Part shown: positions 1 to 5,196 of the stretch, piece after piece
Numbering within the stretch: position 1 is the stretch's first letter
Layout: every line of letters starts with the position of its first letter
Assembly (NCBI GenBank): GCA_031285365.1
Contig: JAITWP010000180.1
Location: forward strand, 1-5,196
From: Azoarcus sp.
Lineage (GTDB): Bacteria > Pseudomonadota > Gammaproteobacteria > Burkholderiales > Rhodocyclaceae
Length of the DNA: 5,196 nt
Reading direction: 5' to 3'
Program-made: the position numbers and the translations under genes
Notes under the pieces: generated by a model
What the model saw: only the letters and a program-made list of their open reading frames with translations
Databases searched by the model: none
What the model was told of the DNA's origin: nothing

Positions 1-138
1 GGTTCGCGCCAGTTCGCCCATTGAAACCGATTCGTCATGCGTCATTCGCATGATTGCCAACGCAACTCCACGCGGAGATGGAAGATGTCCTGTTGCCTTT
101 ATTTGGGCAAAGCGATTTAGATCAATCGGGGTCGGCAT
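1..138 (-). CDS. HDOD-domain signalling protein, N-terminal 46 codons (partial)
   Basis: The minus strand reads an open frame from an ATG at 138-136 to the left edge of the window. The visible product begins MPTPIDLNRFAQIKATG and continues with LPSPRGVALAIMRM (about residues 20-33), which resembles the opening helices of HDOD domains. These are metal-free relatives of HD phosphohydrolases found in bacterial signalling proteins, often linked to cyclic di-GMP, motility or stress control. The catalytic HD residues are not expected in this family and most of the domain lies outside the window, so nothing can be said about C-terminal partner domains. The frame stays open upstream to about position 201 but has no better start. 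There is no clear Shine-Dalgarno sequence before the ATG, so the start rests on the family-like N-terminus. It is divergently oriented to the Nudix gene. Family recognition is from memory of similar proteins, not a search. Confidence 0.75.
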   Translation of the reverse strand, partial: MPTPIDLNRFAQIKATGHLPSPRGVALAIMRMTHDESVSMGELART

Positions 139-382
139 GATGAATAAGGGCAGGAAAGTGAACCGGGACTGAACCGAGACAATCGATCGCAACTTACGTT
201 ACGGCATCTGCATTACGACATTACGGCCTGAAACGTGCGGTCATACTTTAGTTCAAGGCAGTCTTCCCGGATTGTGCGGTTTCCCGCAAGATGCGGCATA
301 TGCCCGCAGGACGTGAAAATATTTCCTTTATATGGCATTCATGAAATACTTCTCGCAACGTACTGGAGACCCCGAACCCACC
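139..382. promoter_or_regulatory. Divergent intergenic region between the HDOD and Nudix genes
   Basis: This 244-base stretch separates two divergently transcribed genes, so promoters for both should lie here. I see no persuasive sigma-70 pair. The best plus-strand candidate is a TACTTT at 244-249 preceded 17 bases upstream by TTACGG at 221-226, which is a poor -35 match. Four TTACG pentamers lie at 194-225. The 3' part contains in-frame ATGs at 332 and 341 that could extend the Nudix protein, but the residues they add do not look like that family. Confidence 0.35.
194..225 (+). repeat. Cluster of four TTACG pentamers
   Basis: TTACG occurs at 194-198, 199-203, 213-217 and 221-225. The first two are directly adjacent, and copies two and four extend to TTACGGC exactly 22 bases apart, about two helical turns. 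Copies three and four are preceded by CA. Same-face spacing in a divergent promoter region could reflect a regulator binding site. It could also be chance in a short stretch, and no known operator is recognised. Confidence 0.35.
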
Positions 383-934
383 ATGAATTACTGCTCCAAG
401 TGCGGTGCGCCCGTTACCCTGACAACCCCTTCCGGTGACACTCGACCTCGTCATGTCTGCGTAAATTGCGGCGTCATTCATTATCGGAATCCCAAGCTGG
501 TCGTCGGAGCCATTCCCGAATGGGAAGACAGTATCCTGCTGTGTCGGCGGGCCATCGAACCCCAGCATGGCAAATGGACACTGCCTGCCGGTTTCATGGA
601 AACACAGGAAACCGCCGCTGGAGCAGCTACGCGTGAAACCCTGGAAGAGGCCTGTGCGCGGGTCGAAATCGGGGAGATGTTTACCTTCATCGACGTACCT
701 GCCATCAGCCAGGTACACATTTTTTACCGGGCCAGACTGCTCGATACCGATTTTCATCCCGGCGAGGAATCACTTGAAACCGTACTCTTTTCCGAAACAA
801 GGATTCCCTGGGACGACATCGCTTTTCGCACCGTTTCCCTGACCCTGCGCCATTATCTTGCAGATCGCCGCAGCGGTAATTGGCGCTTTCGTGCAATGAC
901 CCTTCCTATGGCGTATTCCTCTAATGAGGTTTGA
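383..934 (+). CDS. Nudix hydrolase with N-terminal zinc ribbon
   Basis: The 183-residue product combines a zinc ribbon with a Nudix fold. The ribbon has two CxxC pairs, C4/C7 and C26/C29. The Nudix box runs from G70: G, five residues, E76, seven residues, R84-E85-T86-L87-E88-E89, so the metal-binding glutamates are present. The usual glycine near the end of the box is C91 (EEACA). Nudix enzymes cleave nucleoside diphosphates linked to another moiety; relatives with this ribbon include plant FAD/ADP-ribose pyrophosphatases, but the substrate here is not determined. The start at 383 (MNYCSKCG) is chosen because the ribbon begins there and GGAG lies at 365-368, although the 14-base spacing is long. 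ATGs at 332 and 341 would add 17 or 14 unconserved-looking residues. The C-terminal 20 residues or so after the fold look unstructured. The gene is 76 bases upstream of the FliT-like gene, probably not functionally linked to it. Confidence 0.9.
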   Translation: MNYCSKCGAPVTLTTPSGDTRPRHVCVNCGVIHYRNPKLVVGAIPEWEDSILLCRRAIEPQHGKWTLPAGFMETQETAAGAATRETLEEACARVEIGEMFTFIDVPAISQVHIFYRARLLDTDFHPGEESLETVLFSETRIPWDDIAFRTVSLTLRHYLADRRSGNWRFRAMTLPMAYSSNEV

Positions 935-989
935 GCACAAGGATAGAATGTCACGGATAGAAGCAAAAACGTCTCTGTACACAAAAAAA

Positions 990-999
990 CTCATATGAG
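990..999. repeat. Perfect 10-bp palindrome overlapping the fliT ribosome binding site
   Basis: CTCATATGAG is a perfect inverted repeat without a spacer. It follows a run of seven A residues and overlaps the start of the GAGGGG at 997-1002 that serves the FliT-like gene. It could be a small operator or a chance palindrome; no known regulator site is recognised. Confidence 0.35.
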
Positions 1000-1002
1000 G
1001 GG
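997..1002 (+). promoter_or_regulatory. Ribosome binding site of the FliT-like gene
   Basis: GAGGGG lies 8 bases before the ATG at 1011 and supports that start. An ATG at 995-997 in another frame overlaps this site and leads to a shadow frame with no recognisable protein. Confidence 0.7.
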
Positions 1003-1010
1003 TCTCTGGA

Positions 1011-1370
1011 ATGAATTCACCGAATCCACACGCTGCGAAAACACGCATCCTCACCCTGGCGGAAGGCCGTGCCTTGCTCACGCTCTACGAGACAATGGTC
1101 GAAATGGCTCGCACACGCGACTGGGATCGGTTGACCGAAATCGAACTCCAGGCGGCAGCTTTGCGCGACAGCGCTCGCCCTTTTTCGCCCGTTCAAGCGG
1201 AAGATGTGGAAGAATTGACGGCACTGCTTACCCGGATCCAGCGTCTCGACAATGAAATACGCAACCAGGTGGAACCAGTGCTTGAGCAGACACGCCAGCA
1301 GCTTGCCGTCGAAGTCAAGGGGCGTGCTGTACGCAAGGCTTACGCCAACCTGGAAACTCCCGAAGGCTGA
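1011..1370 (+). CDS. fliT: FliT-like flagellar export chaperone
   Basis: A 119-residue, charged, almost wholly helical protein in the size range of FliT (about 100-120 residues). The segment LLTLYETMVEMARTRDWDRL (about residues 22-41) fits the first FliT helices, where a helix with Tyr-Glu is followed by an aromatic DW motif. Further helices with heptad-like spacing run to about residue 105. The end (RAVRKAYANL) resembles the short C-terminal tail of FliT-family proteins. FliT binds the filament cap protein FliD in the cytoplasm and delivers it to the flagellar export gate; in enteric bacteria it also binds FlhDC, which is not established here. The usual neighbours fliD and fliS are not visible. 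The FliK-like gene starts 26 bases downstream, so the two are probably co-transcribed. The family is divergent, so the call leans on both sequence pattern and flagellar context. Confidence 0.72.
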   Translation: MNSPNPHAAKTRILTLAEGRALLTLYETMVEMARTRDWDRLTEIELQAAALRDSARPFSPVQAEDVEELTALLTRIQRLDNEIRNQVEPVLEQTRQQLAVEVKGRAVRKAYANLETPEG

Positions 1371-1383
1371 GAATTTCGGGACC

Positions 1384-1388
1384 GGGAG
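1384..1388 (+). promoter_or_regulatory. Ribosome binding site of the FliK-like gene
   Basis: GGGAG lies 8 bases before the ATG at 1397. It supports that start and translation from a fliT-fliK transcript. Confidence 0.65.
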
Positions 1389-1396
1389 TCTGAAAA

Positions 1397-2776
1397 ATGA
1401 TCCCATCTGATCTCGCCGCCCGTCTGCGCTTTTTACATGAAGCCAGTCTTTTCGAGACCTCGCCGCCTGTCGCGGGGCTGCATCGGGCGCGCGAACTTCA
1501 GGCTCAAATGCAGGAACTGGTTCCGGGGCAACGATTTTTAGCCACCCTGCAGCGCACTTTGCCCGACGGTACTTTCCGTGCCCTGGTGGCCGGACAGCAA
1601 CTCACGCTTGCGCTGAACACCGCAGCCAAACCAGGGGACACGCTTGAGCTGATTGCCACCAACGTCTCCCCCAAGGTGGTGCTATCAAGACTGGCAACAC
1701 CGGCAGACGGAACAAGCGCCGGTTCAGCCCGCCCCACCCTCAGCCCGACCGGGCAGCTCATCAGTTTCCTGCTCACAGGGCAACCCGCCGCAAAACCTGC
1801 CGTATTGTCAGGCGGCCAACCCTTCCTCCAGGCTCCTCCTCCTCCGGCTGGCGGAACCCCTGCCGGAAATGTCTCTGCCGTGCAAATCGCTACCGCCGCC
1901 AACACTCAACCCACTACCATCGGCACTCAACCATCTGCGGTTGGCACTCAACCTTCCACCATTGGCACGCAATTCGTCAGCACCGCGCCCAGCGCTGCGC
2001 AACTTACCGTCACCAATACACAACTGGCTTCCGTTGGGGCGCAACTGGTTCCCCTGCTGCGGCAGGCGCTATCGCAAAGCGGGCTGTTCTACGAATCGCA
2101 TCAGGCACAATGGTTGGCAGGAAAAATCGATCTCGCCACTTTGCTGCGTGAGCCTCAAGCCCAGGGCACCGGACAACCCCCGGCAGGCAGCCCCACCGGT
2201 TCTCCATCGACGTCGAGCACTGCGGCTCCGCACGTTCCCGGTCAAGCTGCGGGAGGACCCGGTGCAGAGGCGGCTTCCCGCGCGGGCAATGTGCCAACGT
2301 CCAATACCGCCGTGCAGGCGCTTGCACGCAACGAGGCACCCATCGCCCAGGTACGGGAAGTTACCCGGCAACAGGCCGAGAATGTCATGCGCCATAACCC
2401 GATTGCCGAGCGCCTGCTGCCCGTCGTGCATCAACAGCTCGAATCGCTGGCCAGCCACCAATACATCTGGCACGGCATGGCATGGCCGGGCCAGATGTTC
2501 GAATGGATCATCGAAGATCCCCGTGGCGAAGGGCACGCGGAAGGCGAGGATGCCGACGGGCAATGGAATACCACCCTGCGACTAACTTTGCCTCGCCTGG
2601 GCGGGGTCGAAGTTCGCGTGGAACTGGGCAGGAAAGGCGTGGCTCTGCGCTTGCAGGTCGCAGACAGGCCTGCCGCAACCAAGCTCGAAACCCGGGCCAA
2701 TGAGTTGGCAGAAGCCCTGGAAGCTGCCGGAGTACCGCTCACCGGCATGGTCGTGGAGCATCGCGATGACTCCTGA
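1397..2776 (+). CDS. fliK: FliK-like flagellar hook-length control protein
   Basis: The 459-residue product has the layout of a FliK protein. Residues 1 to about 110 form an ordered N-terminal part with a beta-rich stretch (LVAGQQLTLALNTAAKPGD). About residues 110-320 are rich in Pro, Ala, Gly, Ser, Thr and Gln and probably flexible. The C-terminal part, from about residue 320, ends in a Flg_hook-type domain from about 385 (W390, then LRLTLPRLGGVEVRVEL, then a helix ANELAEALEAAGV). In characterised systems FliK is secreted, measures hook length with its extended N-terminal region, and through its C-terminal domain makes FlhB switch from hook to filament substrates. Three tandem heptads lie in the linker. 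The next gene, an FlhB-C-like protein, starts inside this one, which suits a FliK-FlhB pair. Whether this is the main FliK or a second copy cannot be told from the window. Confidence 0.85.
   Translation: MIPSDLAARLRFLHEASLFETSPPVAGLHRARELQAQMQELVPGQRFLATLQRTLPDGTFRALVAGQQLTLALNTAAKPGDTLELIATNVSPKVVLSRLATPADGTSAGSARPTLSPTGQLISFLLTGQPAAKPAVLSGGQPFLQAPPPPAGGTPAGNVSAVQIATAANTQPTTIGTQPSAVGTQPSTIGTQFVSTAPSAAQLTVTNTQLASVGAQLVPLLRQALSQSGLFYESHQAQWLAGKIDLATLLREPQAQGTGQPPAGSPTGSPSTSSTAAPHVPGQAAGGPGAEAASRAGNVPTSNTAVQALARNEAPIAQVREVTRQQAENVMRHNPIAERLLPVVHQQLESLASHQYIWHGMAWPGQMFEWIIEDPRGEGHAEGEDADGQWNTTLRLTLPRLGGVEVRVELGRKGVALRLQVADRPAATKLETRANELAEALEAAGVPLTGMVVEHRDDS
1904..1972 (+). repeat. Tandem 21-bp repeat in the fliK linker
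   Basis: Three in-frame 21-base units, at 1904-1924, 1925-1945 and 1946-1966, encode the heptads TQPTTIG, TQPSAVG and TQPSTIG (residues 170-190). A partial fourth unit (TQ) follows at 1967-1972. A degenerate relative, NTQLASVGAQL, occurs about 20 residues later. The units differ by several substitutions, so this is a diverged repeat, not a fresh slippage product. Because units are multiples of three, copy number could change linker length without breaking the frame. Confidence 0.85.
2755..2758 (+). promoter_or_regulatory. Ribosome binding site of the FlhB-C-like gene, inside fliK
   Basis: GGAG lies 7 bases before the ATG at 2766 and within the last codons of the FliK-like gene. It selects this ATG over an in-frame ATG at 2700 buried further inside fliK, and it implies translational coupling. 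Confidence 0.6.
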
Positions 2777-3077
2777 CGATTTTTCGCCGCGCTCTGAAGC
2801 CGTCGCGCTCACCTACACGCCGGGCGACACTGCCCCGCAGGTTGTTGCCAAGGGCCGCGGCCTGATCGCACAGGAAATCATCTCCCGCGCCCGCGAGGCC
2901 GGTGTATACGTGCATGAGTCGCCCGAACTCGTTTCCCTGCTCATGCAGGTCGATCTCGATGCTCACATTCCGCCACAACTCTACGCCGTGGTTGCCGAAC
3001 TGCTGGCCTGGCTTTACCGCATCGAGGCGGGCGTCGACGCGCCTCCTGCAACCGGAGTTCTTGCAGAACAAGGATAA
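2766..3077 (+). CDS. Stand-alone FlhB C-terminal-domain-like protein
   Basis: The 103-residue product matches the cytoplasmic C-terminal export-switch domain of FlhB/YscU proteins: AVALTY (12-17), a strand ending VVAKG (26-30), helix GLIAQEIISRAREAGV, and IPPQLYAVVAELLAWLY (69-85 approximately). It has no membrane segments. In full-length FlhB the sequence before this region is the autocleavage motif NPTH; here the aligned positions read S7-P8-R9-S10, so self-cleavage is not expected and the protein begins roughly where the cleaved FlhB fragment would. Such small FlhB homologues (sometimes called FhlB) occur in other flagellated bacteria and are thought to substitute for, or modulate, the FlhB C-terminal fragment in substrate switching. 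The gene overlaps the end of the FliK-like gene by 11 bases. The final 18 residues or so look unstructured. Identity as an FlhB-C homologue is strong; its exact role is inference. Confidence 0.88.
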   Translation: MTPDDFSPRSEAVALTYTPGDTAPQVVAKGRGLIAQEIISRAREAGVYVHESPELVSLLMQVDLDAHIPPQLYAVVAELLAWLYRIEAGVDAPPATGVLAEQG

Positions 3078-3170
3078 GTTACACAATTTCCGAGTTCGCC
3101 ATCGTGATATAACTTGGGTGCTCTGGCTGTAGAAACCTGCTTTACAAACATCTCACCAAAGTGAAGAACA

Positions 3171-3962
3171 ATGATGTCAGACAAAATTGACAACAGGCTT
3201 CTTGGTTCCTTACAGGAAAACGGACTGGAAGAATTCCTTCTGCGCGGACGCCAGCAGGTTCGTCGATTGCTCCATGAACTGATCAGCAACAGCTCTCTCA
3301 TCAGCGTCCATCTGCTTCCTGGCGGACTTTCTTTCCTGAGCGCCATCGTCACGCTTTCCGACGACGAGGAGTGGCTCTTTCTCGATGCCAGTCCGAACGA
3401 AACCATTCACCGTCGTTGCCTACAGGCCGAAGGCCTGCTCTGCGTCACCCAACTCAACAAGATCCGTATTCAGTTCCGGGTATCCCAGGTCACGGAGGTT
3501 CCGTTTGAAGGCCATCCTACCCTGGCTGCCCCCATTCCCGACGAAATTCTGCGCCTGCAACGCCGCGACACTTTCCGTTTACAGGTCCCGATTTCCCATG
3601 GCCTGAAATGCATCCTGCCCATGAAGGAGCACGGATACTCCAACGGTCATGATAAACCCCAGAGAAAGAACATCGAGGCTCCCGTGATCGACATCAGCGC
3701 CGGCGGCCTGTCAATGGAAGTTCCGCTCAGCAAGACCGCGCCCACCGTGGGCGATCAGATCAACGGTTGCTATCTGAAATTGGCCGGAGATCTCATCGCC
3801 GTCAATCTCGAAATCCGTAATCACGGCCGCCGCATTCTCGGCAACGGCAAGGAAATGCTGCGTATCGGTTGCAGTTTCATCGGCCTGCCTATCCCAGCCG
3901 CGAATCAGATTCAGCGATACCTCTACCAGGTCGAACGCGAGATACGCGCACTCGAGCCGTGA
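3171..3962 (+). CDS. ycgR: YcgR-like flagellar brake protein with PilZ domain
   Basis: The 263-residue product has the two-domain layout of YcgR. Residues about 15-120 form an N-terminal YcgR-type beta domain. The PilZ domain follows from about residue 128, with the arginine motif QRRDTFR (R131, R132, R136) and the DxSxxG motif D174-I-S176-A-G-G179. These are the residues that grip a cyclic di-GMP dimer. Loaded YcgR binds the flagellar motor in the cytoplasm and reduces swimming. Between the two motifs lies a hydrophilic stretch around residues 152-168 (Gly, Asn, Lys, Gln, Arg rich) that seems longer than in E. coli YcgR. The start could be either of two adjacent ATGs, 3171 or 3174; only a weak GAAG at 3163-3166 precedes them. 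A 93-base gap separates it from the FlhB-C-like gene, so it may have its own promoter, but no convincing one is seen. Confidence 0.9.
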   Translation: MMSDKIDNRLLGSLQENGLEEFLLRGRQQVRRLLHELISNSSLISVHLLPGGLSFLSAIVTLSDDEEWLFLDASPNETIHRRCLQAEGLLCVTQLNKIRIQFRVSQVTEVPFEGHPTLAAPIPDEILRLQRRDTFRLQVPISHGLKCILPMKEHGYSNGHDKPQRKNIEAPVIDISAGGLSMEVPLSKTAPTVGDQINGCYLKLAGDLIAVNLEIRNHGRRILGNGKEMLRIGCSFIGLPIPAANQIQRYLYQVEREIRALEP

Positions 3963-3974
3963 CCGACTGCGTCA

Positions 3975-4012
3975 GGGCATGGCGGGTTCCTGGTTCTTCT
4001 TTCCGTCTGCCC
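3975..4012. terminator. Possible terminator between convergent genes
   Basis: In the 56 bases between the ycgR-like and ppiD-like stop codons, GGGCA (3975-3979) plus GGCGG (3981-3985) can pair with CCGTC (4003-4007) plus TGCCC (4008-4012). This gives a ten-pair stem with one bulged T and one G-T pair. The loop is 17 bases, which is large, and the following plus-strand bases (gttcttattc) are only moderately T-rich, so the terminator is plausible but weak. Confidence 0.4.
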
Positions 4013-4018
4013 GAGTTC

Positions 4019-5196
4019 TTATTCTGCTGTCCTGTTATCCATCGACTTGGTCACGACCTTGTAACGATCACGCAGTGAGAGAAGAAAAGACTCGAAATCG
4101 CGCTGAGCAAGTACAAGTCCATATTGTTCCGCCAGAGCATTGATGCGTGGATCGTCATTATCGATGGACGGACGCACGACCGAATCGATCTGGTAAATCA
4201 CGTAAGCATCATCGGGCAGTTCTGCCGCCACTCGCACCGGCAACGGCGACGACAACGAAGCACCGAATACGGCGCGTGCAACCAGGGGCGGCAAATCATC
4301 CTTGGCGCGCTGGAAGGCGCGCGATATGCTCCAACCGTAATCGACCGTCTCACCCCGATCGAGCGTCGCCAATACCGCATTGCCTTCTTCCCGCGCCTTG
4401 CGCATCGCTTCCTCGCGACGCAAGCGTCCCTCGATTTGCCCATGCACTTCTTCAAGCGGCACCCGCCGCGCGGCTTCGTGTTCGAGCACACGCGCCGCTA
4501 CCAGTGTGTTGGGCGCAACGTCGATGGCCTGCGTGTTGTGGCGCTGAATCAGGACATCATCGGAAAACAGACTTGACACCAGCATTTCATTGCGGAAGGT
4601 ACCCAAGGTATCCGTCCCCCGCTCGATCCAGCCGGTACTCTGGATTTTCAGCCCGAAAGCCTCGGCTGCCGGTTGAAGGCTGTCGGGCGCTTCGTTGAAA
4701 ACCATCTCGGAAAACTTCGTGGCCTTCTCGTCGAATCCACGCCTGATCGCCTGCTTGCGCAACCGGTCGGCGATTTCATCGCGTATTTCATCAAGGGGCC
4801 GTTTCTGGATAGCGGTCACCTGAATGATATGAAAACCGTATCGGGTACGCACCAGATCACTAATTTCACCTTGCTTCAGCGTAAACGCCGCTTCTTCGAA
4901 CGATGGTTCCATTGATCCATCGTTGCTCATATAGCCAAGATCGCCTCCCGCTTCGCTCGAACCCGGGTCTTGTGATTTCTCCCTGGCAAGTTCCGGAAAG
5001 CGGTCGGGTTCCCTGCGCAAAACGGCAACGATTTCTTCAGCCTGTCCCCTGGCTGCTTCCTGCTCAGCAGCATCAGCATCGGGAGCGGACTCGATCAGGA
5101 TATGGCGTACCTGCCGTTCCTCCGGCAAGTCCTGGTAAGCCTTCTGGATATCCTCCTCACCAATCTCTACCTTGTCCTGCAAAACCTCTTCACTGA
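4019..5196 (-). CDS. ppiD: PpiD/SurA-type peptidyl-prolyl isomerase, C-terminal part (partial)
   Basis: The frame is open from the right edge to a TAA at 4021-4019, giving 391 visible residues; the N-terminus lies outside the window. The TTG at 5182 is an internal codon, not a start, because the frame continues upstream. A parvulin domain occupies about residues 27-128: VRHILI with H31, DPGSSEAGGDLGY (76-88), M95, F99 and GFHII with H122, so the residues at parvulin active-site positions are retained. A long helical, charged C-terminal region follows, with a further region resembling the degenerate second rotamase segment of PpiD. PpiD is an inner-membrane-anchored periplasmic chaperone near the Sec translocon that helps exported proteins fold. 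The missing part (membrane anchor and SurA_N-like region) would be about 240 residues if the length is typical. The size of the post-parvulin region favours PpiD over SurA, which usually carries two clear parvulin domains. Convergent with the ycgR-like gene. Confidence 0.85.
   Translation of the reverse strand, partial: SEEVLQDKVEIGEEDIQKAYQDLPEERQVRHILIESAPDADAAEQEAARGQAEEIVAVLRREPDRFPELAREKSQDPGSSEAGGDLGYMSNDGSMEPSFEEAAFTLKQGEISDLVRTRYGFHIIQVTAIQKRPLDEIRDEIADRLRKQAIRRGFDEKATKFSEMVFNEAPDSLQPAAEAFGLKIQSTGWIERGTDTLGTFRNEMLVSSLFSDDVLIQRHNTQAIDVAPNTLVAARVLEHEAARRVPLEEVHGQIEGRLRREEAMRKAREEGNAVLATLDRGETVDYGWSISRAFQRAKDDLPPLVARAVFGASLSSPLPVRVAAELPDDAYVIYQIDSVVRPSIDNDDPRINALAEQYGLVLAQRDFESFLLSLRDRYKVVTKSMDNRTAE

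Noticed and set aside
332..382. Extended Nudix start at 332 or 341
   Set aside because: The added residues are not family-like, no ribosome binding site is well placed for either ATG, and the zinc ribbon begins right after the ATG at 383.
248..757. A long minus-strand open frame (169 codons) antisense to the Nudix gene
   Set aside because: It shows no recognisable domain, and the plus strand carries an intact Nudix box and zinc ribbon over the same bases. It is a shadow of the GC-rich coding frame.
2470..2483. TGGCACGGCATGGC, similar to the first half of a sigma-54 promoter
   Set aside because: The -12 half (TTGC) is missing at the right spacing and the site lies inside the FliK coding sequence.
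1653..2585. A 310-codon plus-strand frame inside the FliK-like gene
   Set aside because: Its product is a Pro/Arg/Ser-rich low-complexity string typical of an off-frame reading of a GC-rich linker. The overlapping frame has a clear FliK C-terminal domain and a ribosome binding site.
3079..3113. A possible promoter before the ycgR-like gene, with TATAAC at 3108-3113
   Set aside because: The bases about 17 upstream (AATTTC) are a poor -35 match, TTACAC at 3079-3084 is 23 bases away, and no sigma-28 pattern (TAAA, 15 bases, GCCGATAA) fits.
4124..4698. Two overlapping plus-strand frames (150 and 183 codons) opposite the ppiD-like gene
   Set aside because: They are Arg/Pro/His-rich with no domain and lie antisense to a continuous frame with parvulin and PpiD features.

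Overview
The window looks like a chromosomal segment of a motile, GC-rich proteobacterium, most likely a betaproteobacterium. This rests on protein character: a zinc-ribbon Nudix hydrolase, a FliT/FliK/FlhB-C-like flagellar group, a YcgR-type PilZ protein and a PpiD-like chaperone, all of a kind I associate with that class. The genus cannot be fixed from the sequence alone. There are no mobile elements, RNA genes, CRISPR arrays or phage genes that I can see. Codon use and base composition look even along the window.

Layout. (1) Positions 1-138, minus strand: the first 46 codons of an HDOD-domain protein that runs off the left edge. (2) Positions 139-382: a divergent intergenic region of 244 bases with a cluster of TTACG pentamers. 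(3) Positions 383-934, plus strand: a Nudix hydrolase with an N-terminal zinc ribbon. (4) Positions 1011-3077, plus strand: a compact flagellar operon of three genes, made up of a FliT-like export chaperone, a FliK-like hook-length control protein and a stand-alone protein matching the cytoplasmic C-terminal domain of FlhB. The last two overlap by 11 bases. (5) Positions 3171-3962, plus strand: a YcgR-like flagellar brake with a PilZ domain that should bind cyclic di-GMP. (6) Positions 4019-5196, minus strand: the C-terminal part of a PpiD/SurA-type periplasmic peptidyl-prolyl isomerase that runs off the right edge and converges on the ycgR-like gene.

How the parts fit. The middle four genes form a flagellar assembly and control block. 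FliT would handle late export substrates. FliK and FlhB-C-like proteins belong to the machinery that switches the flagellar secretion apparatus from rod/hook to filament substrates. YcgR would slow the motor when cyclic di-GMP is high. The flanking HDOD, Nudix and PpiD genes appear functionally unrelated housekeeping or signalling genes.

I do not see a clearly new biological system. The points most worth checking are the free-standing FlhB-C-like protein, which lacks the NPTH autocleavage motif and is translationally coupled to FliK, and the short tandem repeat in the FliK linker.
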